Below are positions 19,269-31,374 of a DNA stretch of 64,000 nucleotides, in pieces (within the stretch, counting starts at the first letter, position 1; each line of letters starts with the position of its first letter). The DNA comes from Osedax frankpressi (Eukaryota > Annelida > Polychaeta > Sabellida > Siboglinidae): contig OZ038316.1 of NCBI GenBank assembly GCA_964035775.1, forward strand, positions 32,546,576 through 32,610,575, in the 5' to 3' direction. Made by a program: the position numbers and the translations under genes. The notes beneath the pieces were generated by a model that did not search any database, was not told where the DNA came from, and saw only the letters and a program-made list of their open reading frames with translations.

Positions 19269-19432
19269 GCTAAAATAACAGACTTAAATAACAGACTTAA
19301 ATAACAGACTTAAATAACAGACTTATATAACAGACTTAAATAACAGACTTATATAACAGACTTAAATAACAGACTTATATAACAGACTTATATAACAGAC
19401 TTAAATAACAGACTTAAATAACAGACTTATAT
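19269..19432. repeat. 13-bp ACTTAAATAACAG array
   Basis: About 12 copies of ACTTAAATAACAG or ACTTATATAACAG, located only about 60-220 bases upstream of the REV3L start codon, hence within the likely leader or promoter. Confidence 0.95.
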
Positions 19433-20964
19433 TTCCGCACTGAAGAATATCTGTGTTAAAATTAAAGCTACTCAAAATGTTGATTTTAGTGGATATTATA
19501 TAATGGTTGTAAAAACTGATATGGCATCGGTGTCATTAATTTAAATATTTGGTTTATTCATATGTTAACTAAATTCTAGATTATTCTACTCCTAAAGAAA
19601 TCTAAATAAGATAAAAAGAATTTTTCAAATTACAAACAGAAATGAGAATCTAGAAAAAATTACCTTCAGCTGACAGCTGACTCTATAAATCTTACAAATA
19701 ACAAAGTCAATCCTAATTACAATCTAAAATTGGAATATATACAGATGAACATGTGGTAATATACCCAACCATACAAATAAAAAATATATAAATAATATAG
19801 TCAAGTCTAATAATGTATGCTAGATAAAAAGGATTTTAAACAATACGTGATAACATTACAGACAATATGTGTTTGACCTTGTATCCAGGTGGCTAGTCAT
19901 TGTTTGCCTGCTAAACTAATCTAAAGACTTGACTATGCGCAGATATCTACACAAAGTTAGTTAACTATACATCGAAATAGGGAAGATCTAGAATTTCTAT
20001 ATTGATAAAAGATAAACATAGATTCCAATTTAACTAAAACTATATAAGATTAGTATGTGTCTAGTTCCAGTATAAAGTATGTAAAGTTTACACGATTAAT
20101 AATGTATTAATTAATAGCTATAATTATTTACATTTATTCCTTAGATTAATTAACATGTCATTTTATAAATTTAAATACATATTAACTATTTACTAATTAT
20201 AAAATTACAAATATAAATATTAGTGAATATAATACTTATTGTATGCATTTATTAAATAAGGTAATAAGTTTTGCTGCTGCATTCAATTGCTTATATAAAC
20301 ATTTTAATATTTCTCAGAATAATTTCCCATAAATTAGATGAATGCATGTTTTAAATCTTCAGAATTTTGAAGTTATTTTGAGATGATTCATTCACTAAAT
20401 CAAATCTAAACATCATATTTTAGAATTAATTATAATTGTGAGAGGCTATCTTACTGTAATTCTACAAAACTATAGAGAAATTAAAATATTTTTCTCTATA
20501 TATAGATATGACGTTATTTGGAAGTTGAGGGAGTGGTTTTTACGAGTCGGGCATTGTATGCGTAGAATCAAATTCTAATTGAAGATTAAATTTATCTTAA
20601 CAACCATATTATTAATTCATACTATTCACAATGCATTTAACTTAATAATAATTTATCTGGTAATCTAACAACTAATCAAATTAAAGTTCAATTATTAATT
20701 TCTGAATTAAAATTTATCATTAAATTAATCATTAACTTAATGAATTTCGGGTAACAAATATTTAAACTTAATTCAACATATCTTGCATTATATATTTGTT
20801 TGATATTCATTATTTAAGCTTTATAAAATATCGCTCATTATACAGCAATAGAGTAATTTACTTACAAGATTTAATTAATAGTCATTATTGAAATATTTAA
20901 AATTTAAATTTTTTTAAATAATTTAGTAAGCATTAATCGGAATTAGCAGCGACACCTAGATTAA

Positions 20965-21061
20965 TAAATTAAAGGTAAATACCACAAACGCTAAAATACT
21001 TTATACTCATAGATACCGATTTTTTAATAGTTGTAATACGCATATTGTTATATTAAACATA

Positions 21062-21063
<2 letters not shown>
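20965..21063. repeat. Dispersed repeat, copy 1
   Basis: AAATTAAAGGTAAATACCAC followed by AAACG, TTTTTTAATAGTTGTAATA and a TA tract; a second copy is at 28591-28677. The two are clearly related over about 95 bases with small indels, and both run straight into TA microsatellites. Probably parts of an AT-rich mobile element family. Confidence 0.75.
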
Positions 21064-21102
<39 letters not shown>

Positions 21103-21109
<7 letters not shown>

Positions 21110-21195
21110 ATAAAGCATGTTACATAAAATAAATTTTAGTTTATTGAAATCAATTTCATAGATAATATAATATAATGGTTTAGATGTATATAAAA

Positions 21196-21260
<65 letters not shown>

Positions 21261-21354
21261 TATACATCTAAACCATTATATTATATTATATTATCTATGA
21301 AATTCATTTCAATAAACTATAATTTATTTGATGCAACATGCTTTATTTATAATA
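21103..21354. repeat. Foldback element: about 90-base inverted repeats around a TA core
   Basis: The left arm (21103-21192, with AAAGCATGTTACATAAAATAA and ATGGTTTAGATGTATATA) is repeated inverted on the right (21260-21354, TATACATCTAAACCATTATA to CATGCTTTATTTATAAT), separated by about 65 bases of TA repeat. Mismatches and a few indels. Resembles a MITE or foldback transposon; no transposase inside and no target duplication could be fixed because the flank is itself a TA repeat. Confidence 0.8.
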
Positions 21355-22229
21355 AATTAAACGTTACACATATTAACAAATTTTGCTAAATTTTGTAAAT
21401 AACATATATTTTAAATACTTTTAATAATGCTAAAAGAAATCGAGTACCATTGCATGTATCGAGTGTTAAAGTTAACAAATGTATAGGGAATCCAAAACAA
21501 AGTATGGGATGATATCAACATCAGTCAAATAACAAGAACGACATTAGTCGAAATCTAAATACGATGAGATTATATAAGTAACTTATTGTTTTATCAGTTT
21601 CATATATATACAGTAGAGTATTTCTCAAAAAAAAGTACTCCTGATATTCTTAGGTACCCTCCTAATAACATAGCTGTATATGTTGGCTATTAAATACAAC
21701 ACAAATTAATTGATTAGTATTATTATCTTCTTAGGAATTCAGTCTTTTATAGACCCAGCTAAAGCACTTTTTAGGTGACTTTTTCCAATTTGCATGGCAT
21801 CCAGCATTTTTTACTCCTGGAAAATTTAATATTTATCGAATTGACTTAAAACGCGAGAATCGGTTAGTAATTAATATTTTGCTATTTTATTTTTATTTAA
21901 AATATATCATTTGCTTAATAATTATGATTATTAAAAAATACAAATATCATTCCTGTCAATCAAAAAATTAATTAAATATACTAATATATAGTAGCAATTT
22001 TAAATTGTAATATTTATATGTGTAATAATGTATGTATTTTTGAATGCAATTACTATTATATTATTTTAAATTACGATTATAATATATTAAGGGCATTGTA
22101 CATTGTACATCTTTGACAATATCGATATATTATACAAATATTATCAAAAAATTTAATAAATGTAACTTCATAAACAATATAATATAAATTATTTGTATAA
22201 ACCTAATAATACAATCATTATAAGTAGGA
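21355..22229. other. AT-rich spacer
   Basis: Nothing recognisable on either strand. Confidence 0.5.
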
Positions 22230-22373
22230 TTAAAAATAGGAGTATACTTTAAAATTAAAATTAAAATATCATATTGTTTGTAATCTATATATAACAATAA
22301 TATTATTTGTAATCTATAGATAACAATAATATGATATTTTAATATTAATTTTAAAGTATAATCATATTTTTAA
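22230..22373. repeat. Palindromic AT-rich element
   Basis: The left arm (AGTATACTTTAAAATTAAAA ... ATATCATATTGTT, from 22230) is matched inverted by the right arm (AACAATAATATGATATTTTA ... TTTTAAAGTATAATCATATT, to 22373) around a short core containing two direct copies of a TAATCTATA(T/G)ATAACAATAATAT segment. Likely a small MITE or hairpin remnant. Confidence 0.7.
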
Positions 22374-22767
22374 TTAACTTTAATCAAGACAAGGTTATAC
22401 AAAAACACGATGTTTAAAATATATAATTATATATACTGGAAATAATGAACATATACCGTTACTATTTACATACTGTTAATATATTTACTCAGCTGTATCT
22501 GACTAACTTCAACATTGATGCAGTACCACCATTAAATGTCCACATTACAAATACGTGGCTGATATATTTTAAGATAGGTAAATACTTACTCAGCATTAAT
22601 AAAATGCCATTATTATCATATGTTGGACATTCCGTACAGGGAATAAACGGGATATCCTACGCCTCGGACACAGGCTAACGGTGGCTCGGAATTTTATAAC
22701 CAATACCCACTTGACCTTAGGCTAAACTCATCGATTACATAATATCGTTCTCGCTAATCATTCATCA

Positions 22768-24741
22768 GTATGCCGGCTAGTTTCTCTAGTGTGCCGGCTA
22801 GTTTCTCTAGTGTGCCGGCTAGTTTCTCTAGTATGCCGGCTAGTTTATCTAGTATGCCGGCTAGTTTCTCTAGTGTGCCGGCTAGTTTCTCTAGTGTGCC
22901 GGCTAGTTTCTCTAGTGTGCCGGCTAGTTTCTCTAGTGTGCCGGCTATTTTATATTATGTGCCGGCTAGTTTCTCTAGTGTGCCGGCTAGTTTCTCTAGT
23001 GTGCCGGCTAGTTTCTCTAGTGTGCCGGCTAGTTTCTCTAGTGTGCCGGCTAGTTTCTCTAGTATGCCGGCTAGTTTCTCTAGTGTGCCGGCTAGTTTCT
23101 CTAGTGTGCCGGCTAGTTTATATTATGTGCCGGCTAGTTTCTCTAGTGTGCCGGCTAGTTTCTCTAGTATGACGGCTAGTTTCTCTAGTATGCCGGCTAG
23201 TTTCTCTAATGTGCCGGCTGGTTTCTCTAGTGTGCCGGCTAGTTTCTCTAGTATGTCGGCTAGTTTCTCTAGTATGCCGGCTAGTTTCTCTAGTATACCG
23301 GCTAGTTTCTCTAGTGTGCCGGCTAGTTTCTCTAGTATGCCGGCTAGTTTCTCTAGTGTGCCGGCTAGTTTCTCTAGTATGCCGGCTAGTTTCTCTAGTG
23401 TGCCGGCTAGTTTCTCTAGTATGCCGGCTAGTTTCTCTAGTGTGCCGGCTAGTTTCTCTAGTATGCCGGCTAGTTTCTCTAGTGTGCCGGCTAGTTTCTC
23501 TAGTATGCCGGCTAGTTTCTCTAGTATGCCGGCTAGTTTCTCTAGTATGCCGGCTAGTTTCTCTAGTGTGCCGGCTAGTTTCTCTAGTATGCCGGCTAGT
23601 TTCTCTTGTATGCCGGCTAGTTTATCTAGTGTGCCGGCTAGTTTCTCTAGTATGCCGGCTAGTTTCTCTAGTGTGCCGGCTAGTTTCTCTAGTATGCCGG
23701 CTAGTTTCTCTAGTATGCCGGCTAGTTTCTCTAGTATGCCGGCTAGTTTCTCTAGTATGCCGGCTAGTTTCTCTAGTGTGCCGGCTAGTTTCTCTAGTAT
23801 GCCGGCTAGTTTCTCTAGTGTGCCGGCTAGTTTCTCTAGTATGACGGCTAGTTTCTCTAGTATGCCGACTAGTTTCTCTAGTATGCCGGCTAGTTTCTCT
23901 AGTATGCCGGCTAGTTTCTTTAGTGTGCCGGCTAGTTTCTCTAGTATGCCGGCTAGTTTCTCTAGTGTGCCGGCTAGTTTCTCTAGTATGACGGCTAGTT
24001 TCTCTAGTATGCCGACTAGTTTCTCTAGTGTGCCGGATAGTTTCTCTAGTATGCCGGCTAGTTTCTCTAGTATGCCGGCTAGTTTCTCTAATGTGCCGGC
24101 TAGTTTCTCTAATGTGCCGGCTAGTTTCTCTAGTATGCCGGCTAGTTTCTCTAGTATGCCGGCTAGTTTCTCTAGTGTGCCGGCTAGTTTCTCTAGTGTG
24201 CCGGCTAGTTTCTCTAGTATGCCGGCTAGTTTCTCTAGTGTGCCGGCTAGTTTCTCTAGTATGACGGCTAGTTTCTCTAGTATGCCGACTAGTTTCTCTA
24301 GTGTGCCGGATAGTTTCTCTAGTATGCCGGCTAGTTTCTCTAGTATGCCGGCTAGTTTCTCTAGTATGCCGGCTAGTTTCTCTAATGTGCCGGCTAGTTT
24401 CTCTAATGTGCCGGCTAGTTTCTCTAGTGTGCCGACTAGTTTCTCTAGTATGCCGACTAGTTTCTCTAGTGTGCCGGATAGTTTCTCTAGTATGACGGCT
24501 AGTTTCTCTAGTATGCCGGCTAGTTTCTCTAGTGTGCCGGCTAGTTTCTCTAGTATGCCGGCTAGTTTCTCTAGTGTGCCGGCTAGTTTCTCTAGTGTGC
24601 CGGCTAGTTTCTCTAGTGTGCCGGCTAGTTTCTCTAGTGTGCCGGCTAGTTTCTCTAGTATGCCGGCTAGTTTCTCTAGTATGCCGACTAGTTTCTCTAG
24701 TATGCCGGCTAGTTTCTCTAATGTGCCGGCTAGTTTCTCTA
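22768..24741. repeat. 21-bp ATGCCGGCTAGTTTCTCTAGT array
   Basis: About 94 copies, all exactly 21 bp, differing mainly at the first base (ATG or GTG) with occasional TTATCT, GACGGCT or GGATAG changes. Length in multiples of three keeps frames open: 669 residues on plus (PASFSSM/V heptads) and 557 on minus (LEKLAGT/I heptads). Most unit-to-unit changes alter the amino acid, so nothing indicates selection on a protein. Confidence 0.97.
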
Positions 24742-26393
24742 TTGTATCCTCCAAGGTACCACCGTGTAGTAAACTATGATATATTAAAGCATGCATACAA
24801 TCTATATATACTGAATAGCGAGTTTACAATAATTTCATTAATTATCCAACTGAAGTAGTCTGAAGTAGTCTGCATTTTTTGCACTGTACGACGTATACAT
24901 CATATATACGTGCATTGTATGACGTATACATCATATAGATGTGTATATACAGTGTACATTTTCGATCTAGCTCCGAAACCTCAATAAGAACACATCTACA
25001 AATATCCGGGAGTAAATGTAACGGACAGCAACATATCCATTGCATGTTAAGCGGACGACTCTGCGACGATTAGCTAACCCTTCAGGGTAAACACAAGGCA
25101 GGCCTATTCATGTATACAGAGTCCCGAGGGACGTAGCCCTCAAATGAAACATACCAATTGGGTTGCATTGCGTAATTCCAAGGTCACGTCTCTAGTTTCT
25201 CCTCTAATATGGGTGAAGGTTATGTCAACTCAACCAATATAGATCTCTACGTTAGGTATCTGTGTATAACCATCTGGTAACGTTACTTTATATGTTGTCT
25301 ACGAACATATCGCTTCTACTTGACAACGTTGCTATCTTAACTCTTTCGCTAAACATTAAGGTACTGCCAGGTCATGTATCGCCTTCTTTTCACTTGACCC
25401 ATAAAGCACAGGTGGAGTGGAAGAGGGTTTCCCGTTCAGCGATGATCGTAGAATTAATTATTTCATTCGACTTGTTACTAAAACGGCCGATAACTCCGCA
25501 TCTCCATGCTTCTATTCTTGTAGAAATATCGGAGGCCTTTGTTTATAGAATCTTCACATGAAAAGTATACGTAGACAATAGCTAAAGCTTCGCAACTACC
25601 GAACTCCAAAGTTATTGAAATTACCAATATCTTAATGTTTCAATTATCTGAAACCGTATATTCAGTTACTGATATGCATACTAATATATATACTACATTG
25701 TTTCTATCGGGTTGTCAGTCCGATGGCCTCCGTACATATAAATATAATAATAACTGGGCTAATACGAAGACACGCATTGACGAATCCGATCAGAAAAACA
25801 TTCGCATACTTCATCTGTGAAATATGTGCTTTCCCCTCCAAAGAGTTCAGAGGTTAACGCTTTGAGACGGGTTCTCGCTAGTCAGTCAGGCTTTCAAAGT
25901 GACCTTCTCAAAATCGAGTAACCGGATGTCTTGATAAACATAGTTGATAACATGCTATTATCAAAATATATCTCAGAACTCATGCATATCACGTCTGGAC
26001 ATTCTGGGACACTGTTTTTGTACAATTAGCTCAGATTTAAGTTATTTTTAAGGTTTTCACTGGATCAGTTAATGAGTTGTTGTAGAGTTCATGTATCCCT
26101 TATAAAGAATATGCATAAACAGATTCAATTATTACAATGTTCAGTTATTTCTATCCTAAATATTAATCGTAAACTAGACTTTACCTCGAGTTGAGGCTTA
26201 ACGCCTGATATAGTAATTGAGATCGAGAGCAGATCGTATATAGTATAAAATCTATCATTAAAGAAGCAATTAAAGGTAAGTCTGCAGATTTGATTTCTTT
26301 AGCATTTTACCATTTTAATATATTTTAATTGCTTTCTTACATACTTATTCGGTTTTATGTATATTTATATATGCATATATGCATATGTATATA

Positions 26394-26441
<48 letters not shown>

Positions 26442-26561
26442 TATGTACATCTGAATATTATTATCATAACAAATGATAATACATTCATTATTTCGCTGGC
26501 GCAAGGATAATTTCTAAATTATCAATTGAAAATAACATTATTTATAAGAATATAATAAAGT
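24742..26561. other. Gene-free spacer, partly less AT-rich
   Basis: Between about 25000 and 26100 the sequence is unique and less AT-rich than its surroundings, with a 99-codon plus-strand frame at 25262-25561 that shows no recognisable family or splice signals. At about 24880-24945 a segment of roughly 33 bp containing GACGTATACATCATATA occurs twice. A long TA tract lies at 26394-26438. May hold decayed mobile-element or noncoding sequence. Confidence 0.4.
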
Positions 26562-27182
26562 GGTCGGGTTGGGGTCAGGTTGGGGTCAGGTTTGGGTAGA
26601 GTTGGGGTCAGGTTGGGGTCAGGTTGGGGTCAGGTTGGGGTCGGGTTGGGGTCGGGTTGGGGTCGGGTTGGGGTCGGGTTGGGGTCGGGTTGGGGTCGGG
26701 TTGGGGTCGGGTTGGGGTCGGGTCGGGGTCGGGTCGGGGTCGGGTCGGGGTCGGGTCGGGGTCGGGTCGGGGTCGGGTCGGGGTCGGGTCGGGGTCGGGT
26801 TGGGGTCGAGTTGGGGTCGAGTTGGGGTCGAGTTGGGGTCGAGTTGGGGTCGAGTTGGGGTCGAGTTGGGGTCGGGTTGGGGTCGGGTTGGGGTCGGGTT
26901 GGAGTCGGGTTGGGGTCGGGTTGGGGTCGGGTTGGGGTCGGGTTGGGGTCGGGTTGGAGTCGGATTGGGGTCGGGTTGGGGTCGGGTTGGAGTCGGGTTG
27001 GGGTCGGGTTGGGGTCGGGTTGGGTTGGGGTTGGGTTGGGGTTGGGTTGGGGTTGGGTTGGGGTTGGGTTGGGGTTGGGTTGGGGTTGGGTTGGGGTTGG
27101 GTTGGGGTTGGGTTGGGGTTGGGTTGGGTTTGGTTTGGTTGGGGTTGGGTTGGGTTTGGTTTGGTTTGGGTTGGGGTTGGGG
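26562..27182. repeat. 11-bp G-rich array (TTGGGGTCGGG / TTGGGTTGGGG)
   Basis: About 56 copies of an 11-mer arranged in blocks by subtype from left to right: GGTTGGGGTCA, GGTTGGGGTCG, GGTCGGGGTCG, AGTTGGGGTCG, GGTTGGGGTCG with GGAGTCG changes, and GGTTGGGGTTG. The plus strand is G/T-only over long stretches, like telomeric DNA, with strong G-quadruplex potential. Open frames on both strands are artefacts. Confidence 0.97.
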
Positions 27183-28189
27183 ATATGTCATTCATGTTCG
27201 TAGTTGGGAGTTTATATATAAAAAATATAAAAAATTAGCAATTAATATTAATTCTATTAATATCTGTAGTCATTTTAATTTAGTGTTTATTTCATTTCTG
27301 CATACATATATGAATTCGTTTTTGGTGAATAAATCGCGACAATGAATCGTCTGAAGTAGATTATAAACATGGGTTTGTCTAGGCTTCCGTCGGAACAGGT
27401 TATTTAACACTTTTTACTTTTTTTTTTGAGCCGAGCAGGTGGGTGATTTGTTTACGCCGTTCACCGGAGGTCATCCGGACAATGAAACCACCCACGCCAT
27501 TAGTTCAACACGTACTTAAATACTCACGTGAACGCACGCACCAGTGATAACGTACTCACGATATCTGTCATACGACTTCCCGAACACTAGATTACAACAG
27601 TAGTTTTACTAGAGAGAAAAAAGTGTATTGAAAGACGGATAGGTAATTCTACACCTGGGACATCGTCGAAAAATGTTGTATTATGATGGACACTTAAATA
27701 TATATTGACACTTAAATAATGGAACTAGACGAACGTCGCCAACATGTTTCATTTTCACATAAAGTAGTTTATCATCTAATTTGTATTTAATAACTCTCTC
27801 AAAACAACAAGCATTTGCAAACTATCCCGAATTAACTGAGGACCTATCACTGAATAGAGTACGGAAAATCACTGAAATGCGATAAATTTCGATCGGCGTC
27901 CGCCTCCTATCGAACTTCTGTGATTTTATTTAGCAAATATCCTCGATTCAGTGGAAGAAATATTTGGAAAGCCATCGACTAAAAACCTAGAATTAGAAAT
28001 TTTTTTAAACTCATACTAACAACTGCCTATAATCTTATATAAGTTAAATCGGATACACCGGACTGGGTTTGTAATTGAGTAGGTATTATTTATTAAATAT
28101 TAATAATAATGATTATATGAATAATCCTTGTAAATAAAATTATAACTTATATTTTAGAAGAATTTTAAAAGAACATATATATATATATT

Positions 28190-28234
<45 letters not shown>

Positions 28235-28590
28235 TTAACAAAATTAGGTATCGAACACTATATTACTCAAAGGGAGTTTTGTTTCATTACATGCATGGAA
28301 CACGTGGAAAGTAGATACTAATGCTGTATTATATGTTTATAAAGATGTCTATAAATATGACAATAGATATAACTACATAAATATAAGACTATATATAATT
28401 ATAACTAACTTGTTGAGTTGTCATGAGCTCTATATAGGAAAGTTTTTATCGGTGAATGAGTGATTGGGATATGCACGCGGAGTATAATTATAAACTTTAT
28501 ATATATATATATATCTGTATTACTATATATATATATATATATATATATAAATATATAGTTATATACTTAATATATACATACAGATTTTAT
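27183..28590. other. Spacer with one less AT-rich patch
   Basis: At 27420-27560 a GC-richer patch has a plus-strand frame of about 39 codons (EPSRWVICLRRSPEVIRTMK ...) after a T run; unidentified, possibly a mobile-element scrap. The remainder is AT-rich with TA tracts at 28170-28230 and 28498-28550. Confidence 0.4.
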
Positions 28591-28677
28591 AAATTAAAGG
28601 TAAATACCACAAACGATAAAATAATATAAACCCATTTCTTAATAGTTGTAATATGCATATCGTCATATTTAACATAT
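28591..28677. repeat. Dispersed repeat, copy 2
   Basis: Second copy of the AAATTAAAGGTAAATACCAC repeat seen at 20965-21063, in the same orientation and again followed directly by a TA tract (28676-28722). Confidence 0.75.
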
Positions 28678-28733
28678 ATATATATATATATAAATATATA
28701 TATATATAAATATATATATATATGTGTGTATTT

Positions 28734-28851
<118 letters not shown>

Positions 28852-29760
28852 ATACTTGGTACATAAAGCGTTACTGTTAAAATTTGGATTTAATTTTTAT
28901 ATTTATTTTTATCAGTGAATTTAATTATGTATCATATATTATAACTTCTTATATAAATGTATTGTACATCGATCATATCCGCTATAGTCTATCTTACTAT
29001 ATTTCACCTATATTTTACATAGTATTACCTCGGATGTATGATATACAATGTATGTTGTATAGATCTATAGTTGGTGTATAGACTACGACTTAGTTTCGAA
29101 TTAAATCTATCGGGTGCATTGTGGGAAAACCACGTTGTCCGTATACTAAATGGTCTGGAGGGGGCCCTGTGTATATCAACTAATTACAAGACACGCGTGT
29201 ACGACGTACACTGTACGTGCTACTAAATATGGCGTGGTAAGGTGTTGTGGGTGTAAAATAAGGTGTTGTGTTGTGTGGTGTGGGGTGGGGTGGTGTGGGG
29301 GTAGGGTGGGGTGGGGTGGTGTTGTGTGGGGTGGGGTGGGCGTGGTGTAGTGTGGGGGTGGTGTGGTGTGGTGCGGTGTGAGGTGGTGTGGTGAGGTGCG
29401 GTGTAGTGAGATAAGATAGGTTATGATATTTTATGTGTGGTACGAAATTGTGTATGTGATTAGTAATAATCTAGCAAAGAATTACATAATATTATATAAT
29501 ATATTTATTATATAATGTTCGGATTGTATGCCAACATTCGACTTTCACATTTAGGAAATAGTACTTTTGCAATGATTTAAACCCGCCGCCGAAAAATATT
29601 TATTTGAAATAAATAAATAATAATTTATCAATAGAAATTCAATTCAAGCACACCTCACAAATTAGGAAGTAAAAAAAAATGGTAAATAAATAAATGAAAA
29701 TAAAAATGTAACAAATTAGACATTTAAATATCTATAATGATACGTTGTTACATCTGACAC

Positions 29761-29807
<47 letters not shown>

Positions 29808-30086
29808 TATAAACAAGTTATTACGTATATTCATTATACTAATGTGTAATATGGCGATTAGCGATTTAATATAAAACCTAGAGGTTTACCTCCGAGGATA
29901 AAAGAATAGCCTTGTTCAGTTATTACGTGTATTAATTAAATTACTATATAACAATGCGATTAGGGAATTAAGTCAGGTATGCTCATCCTTGTTCTAGAAC
30001 CATATGGCCCGAATTAGAAAGTGACATTCTTTACACATAGTCTAATGTGTACATATGATGTATGAAGGAATCAGTACAGCTGATTA
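28852..30086. other. Spacer with GTGGGG-rich and TA segments
   Basis: A degenerate GGTGTGGGGTGG-type repeat occupies about 29257-29406 and a TA microsatellite about 29766-29804. No gene seen elsewhere. Confidence 0.5.
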
Positions 30087-31186
30087 GTATACAATGTATA
30101 GTATACAATGTACAGTATACAATGTACAGTATACAATGTACAGTATACACTGTACACTGTACAATGTATACTGTACATTGTACACTGTATACTGTACACT
30201 GTACAATGTACACTGTACAATGTACACTGTACAATGTACACTGTACAATGTACACTGTACAATGTACACTGTACAATGTACACTGTACAATGTACACTGT
30301 ACAATGTACACTGTACAATGTACACTGTACAATGTACACTGTACAATGTACACTGTACAATGTACACTGTACAATGTACACTGTACAATGTACACTGTAC
30401 AATGTACACTGTACAATGTACACTGTACAATGTACACTGTACAATGTACACTGTACAATGTACACTGTACAATGTACACTGTACAATGTACACTGTACAA
30501 TGTACACTGTACAATGTACACTGTACAATGTACACTGTACAATGTACACTGTACAATGTACACTGTACAATGTACAATGTACACTGTACAATGTACACTG
30601 TACAATGTACACTGTACAATGTACACTGTACAATGTACACTGTACAATGTACACTGTACAATGTACACTGTACAATGTACACTGTACAATGTACACTGTA
30701 CAATGTACACTGTACAATGTACACTGTACAATGTACACTGTACAATGTACACTGTACAATGTACACTGTACAATGTACACTGTACAATGTACACTGTACA
30801 ATGTACACTGTACAATGTACACTGTACAATGTACACTGTACAATGTACACTGTACAATGTACACTGTACAATGTACACTGTACAATGTACACTGTACAAT
30901 GTACACTGTACAATGTACACTGTACAATGTACACTGTACAATGTACACTGTACAATGTACACTGTACAATGTACACTGTACAATGTACACTGTACAATGT
31001 ACACTGTACAATGTACACTGTACAATGTACACTGTACAATGTACACTGTACAATGTACACTGTACAATGTACACTGTACAATTTACACTGTATACTGTAC
31101 ACTGTACAATGTACACTGTACAATTTACACTGTATACTGTACACTGTACATTGTACACTGTACACTGTACACTGTATAATGTACAG
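30087..31186. repeat. 14-bp TGTACACTGTACAA array
   Basis: About 63 almost perfect central copies with degenerate edges (TATAC variants). Each unit is two TGTACA palindromes separated by C or A, so both strands read nearly alike and all six frames stay open (up to about 390 codons). A single half-unit shift occurs near 30575. Likely to extrude hairpins. Confidence 0.98.
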
Positions 31187-31374
31187 TCGTATTGTGTTCT
31201 ACACATTAAGAAATACACCTGTCACTAACTGTGTATGCAGTATGCATGAAAAACGTGTATCTTAAAATAACTTGTAATTTAGGTGCATATCTGCCATCTT
31301 TCTATATGCACTTCTTAGAAAACGTCTAGTCTGACACTCCACTGTACTCAATTGTGTTAAGTAATCACAAACCG

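Larger units (their letters stand above)
19213..21102. other. Upstream of REV3L: AT-rich, no gene seen
   Basis: Apart from the 13-bp repeat at 19269-19432 and a TA tract at 21064-21104, this is plain AT-rich sequence. The REV3L promoter should lie here, but I could not identify a TATA box or initiator with any confidence in so AT-rich a background. Confidence 0.5.

Noticed and set aside
22770-24796. 669-residue plus and 557-residue minus open frames
   Set aside because: The 21-bp unit has no stop codon and is a multiple of three; no splice, promoter or codon-level constraint was seen.
25262-25561. 99-codon plus-strand frame in a less AT-rich stretch
   Set aside because: No recognised domain, no convincing start context or splice sites; reported only as part of the spacer.
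26560-27345. Glycine/valine/tryptophan- and proline/threonine-rich frames
   Set aside because: Products of the 11-bp G-rich array on both strands.
30031-31265. Six overlapping frames of about 330-395 codons
   Set aside because: All frames of the TGTACA array lack stops by construction.
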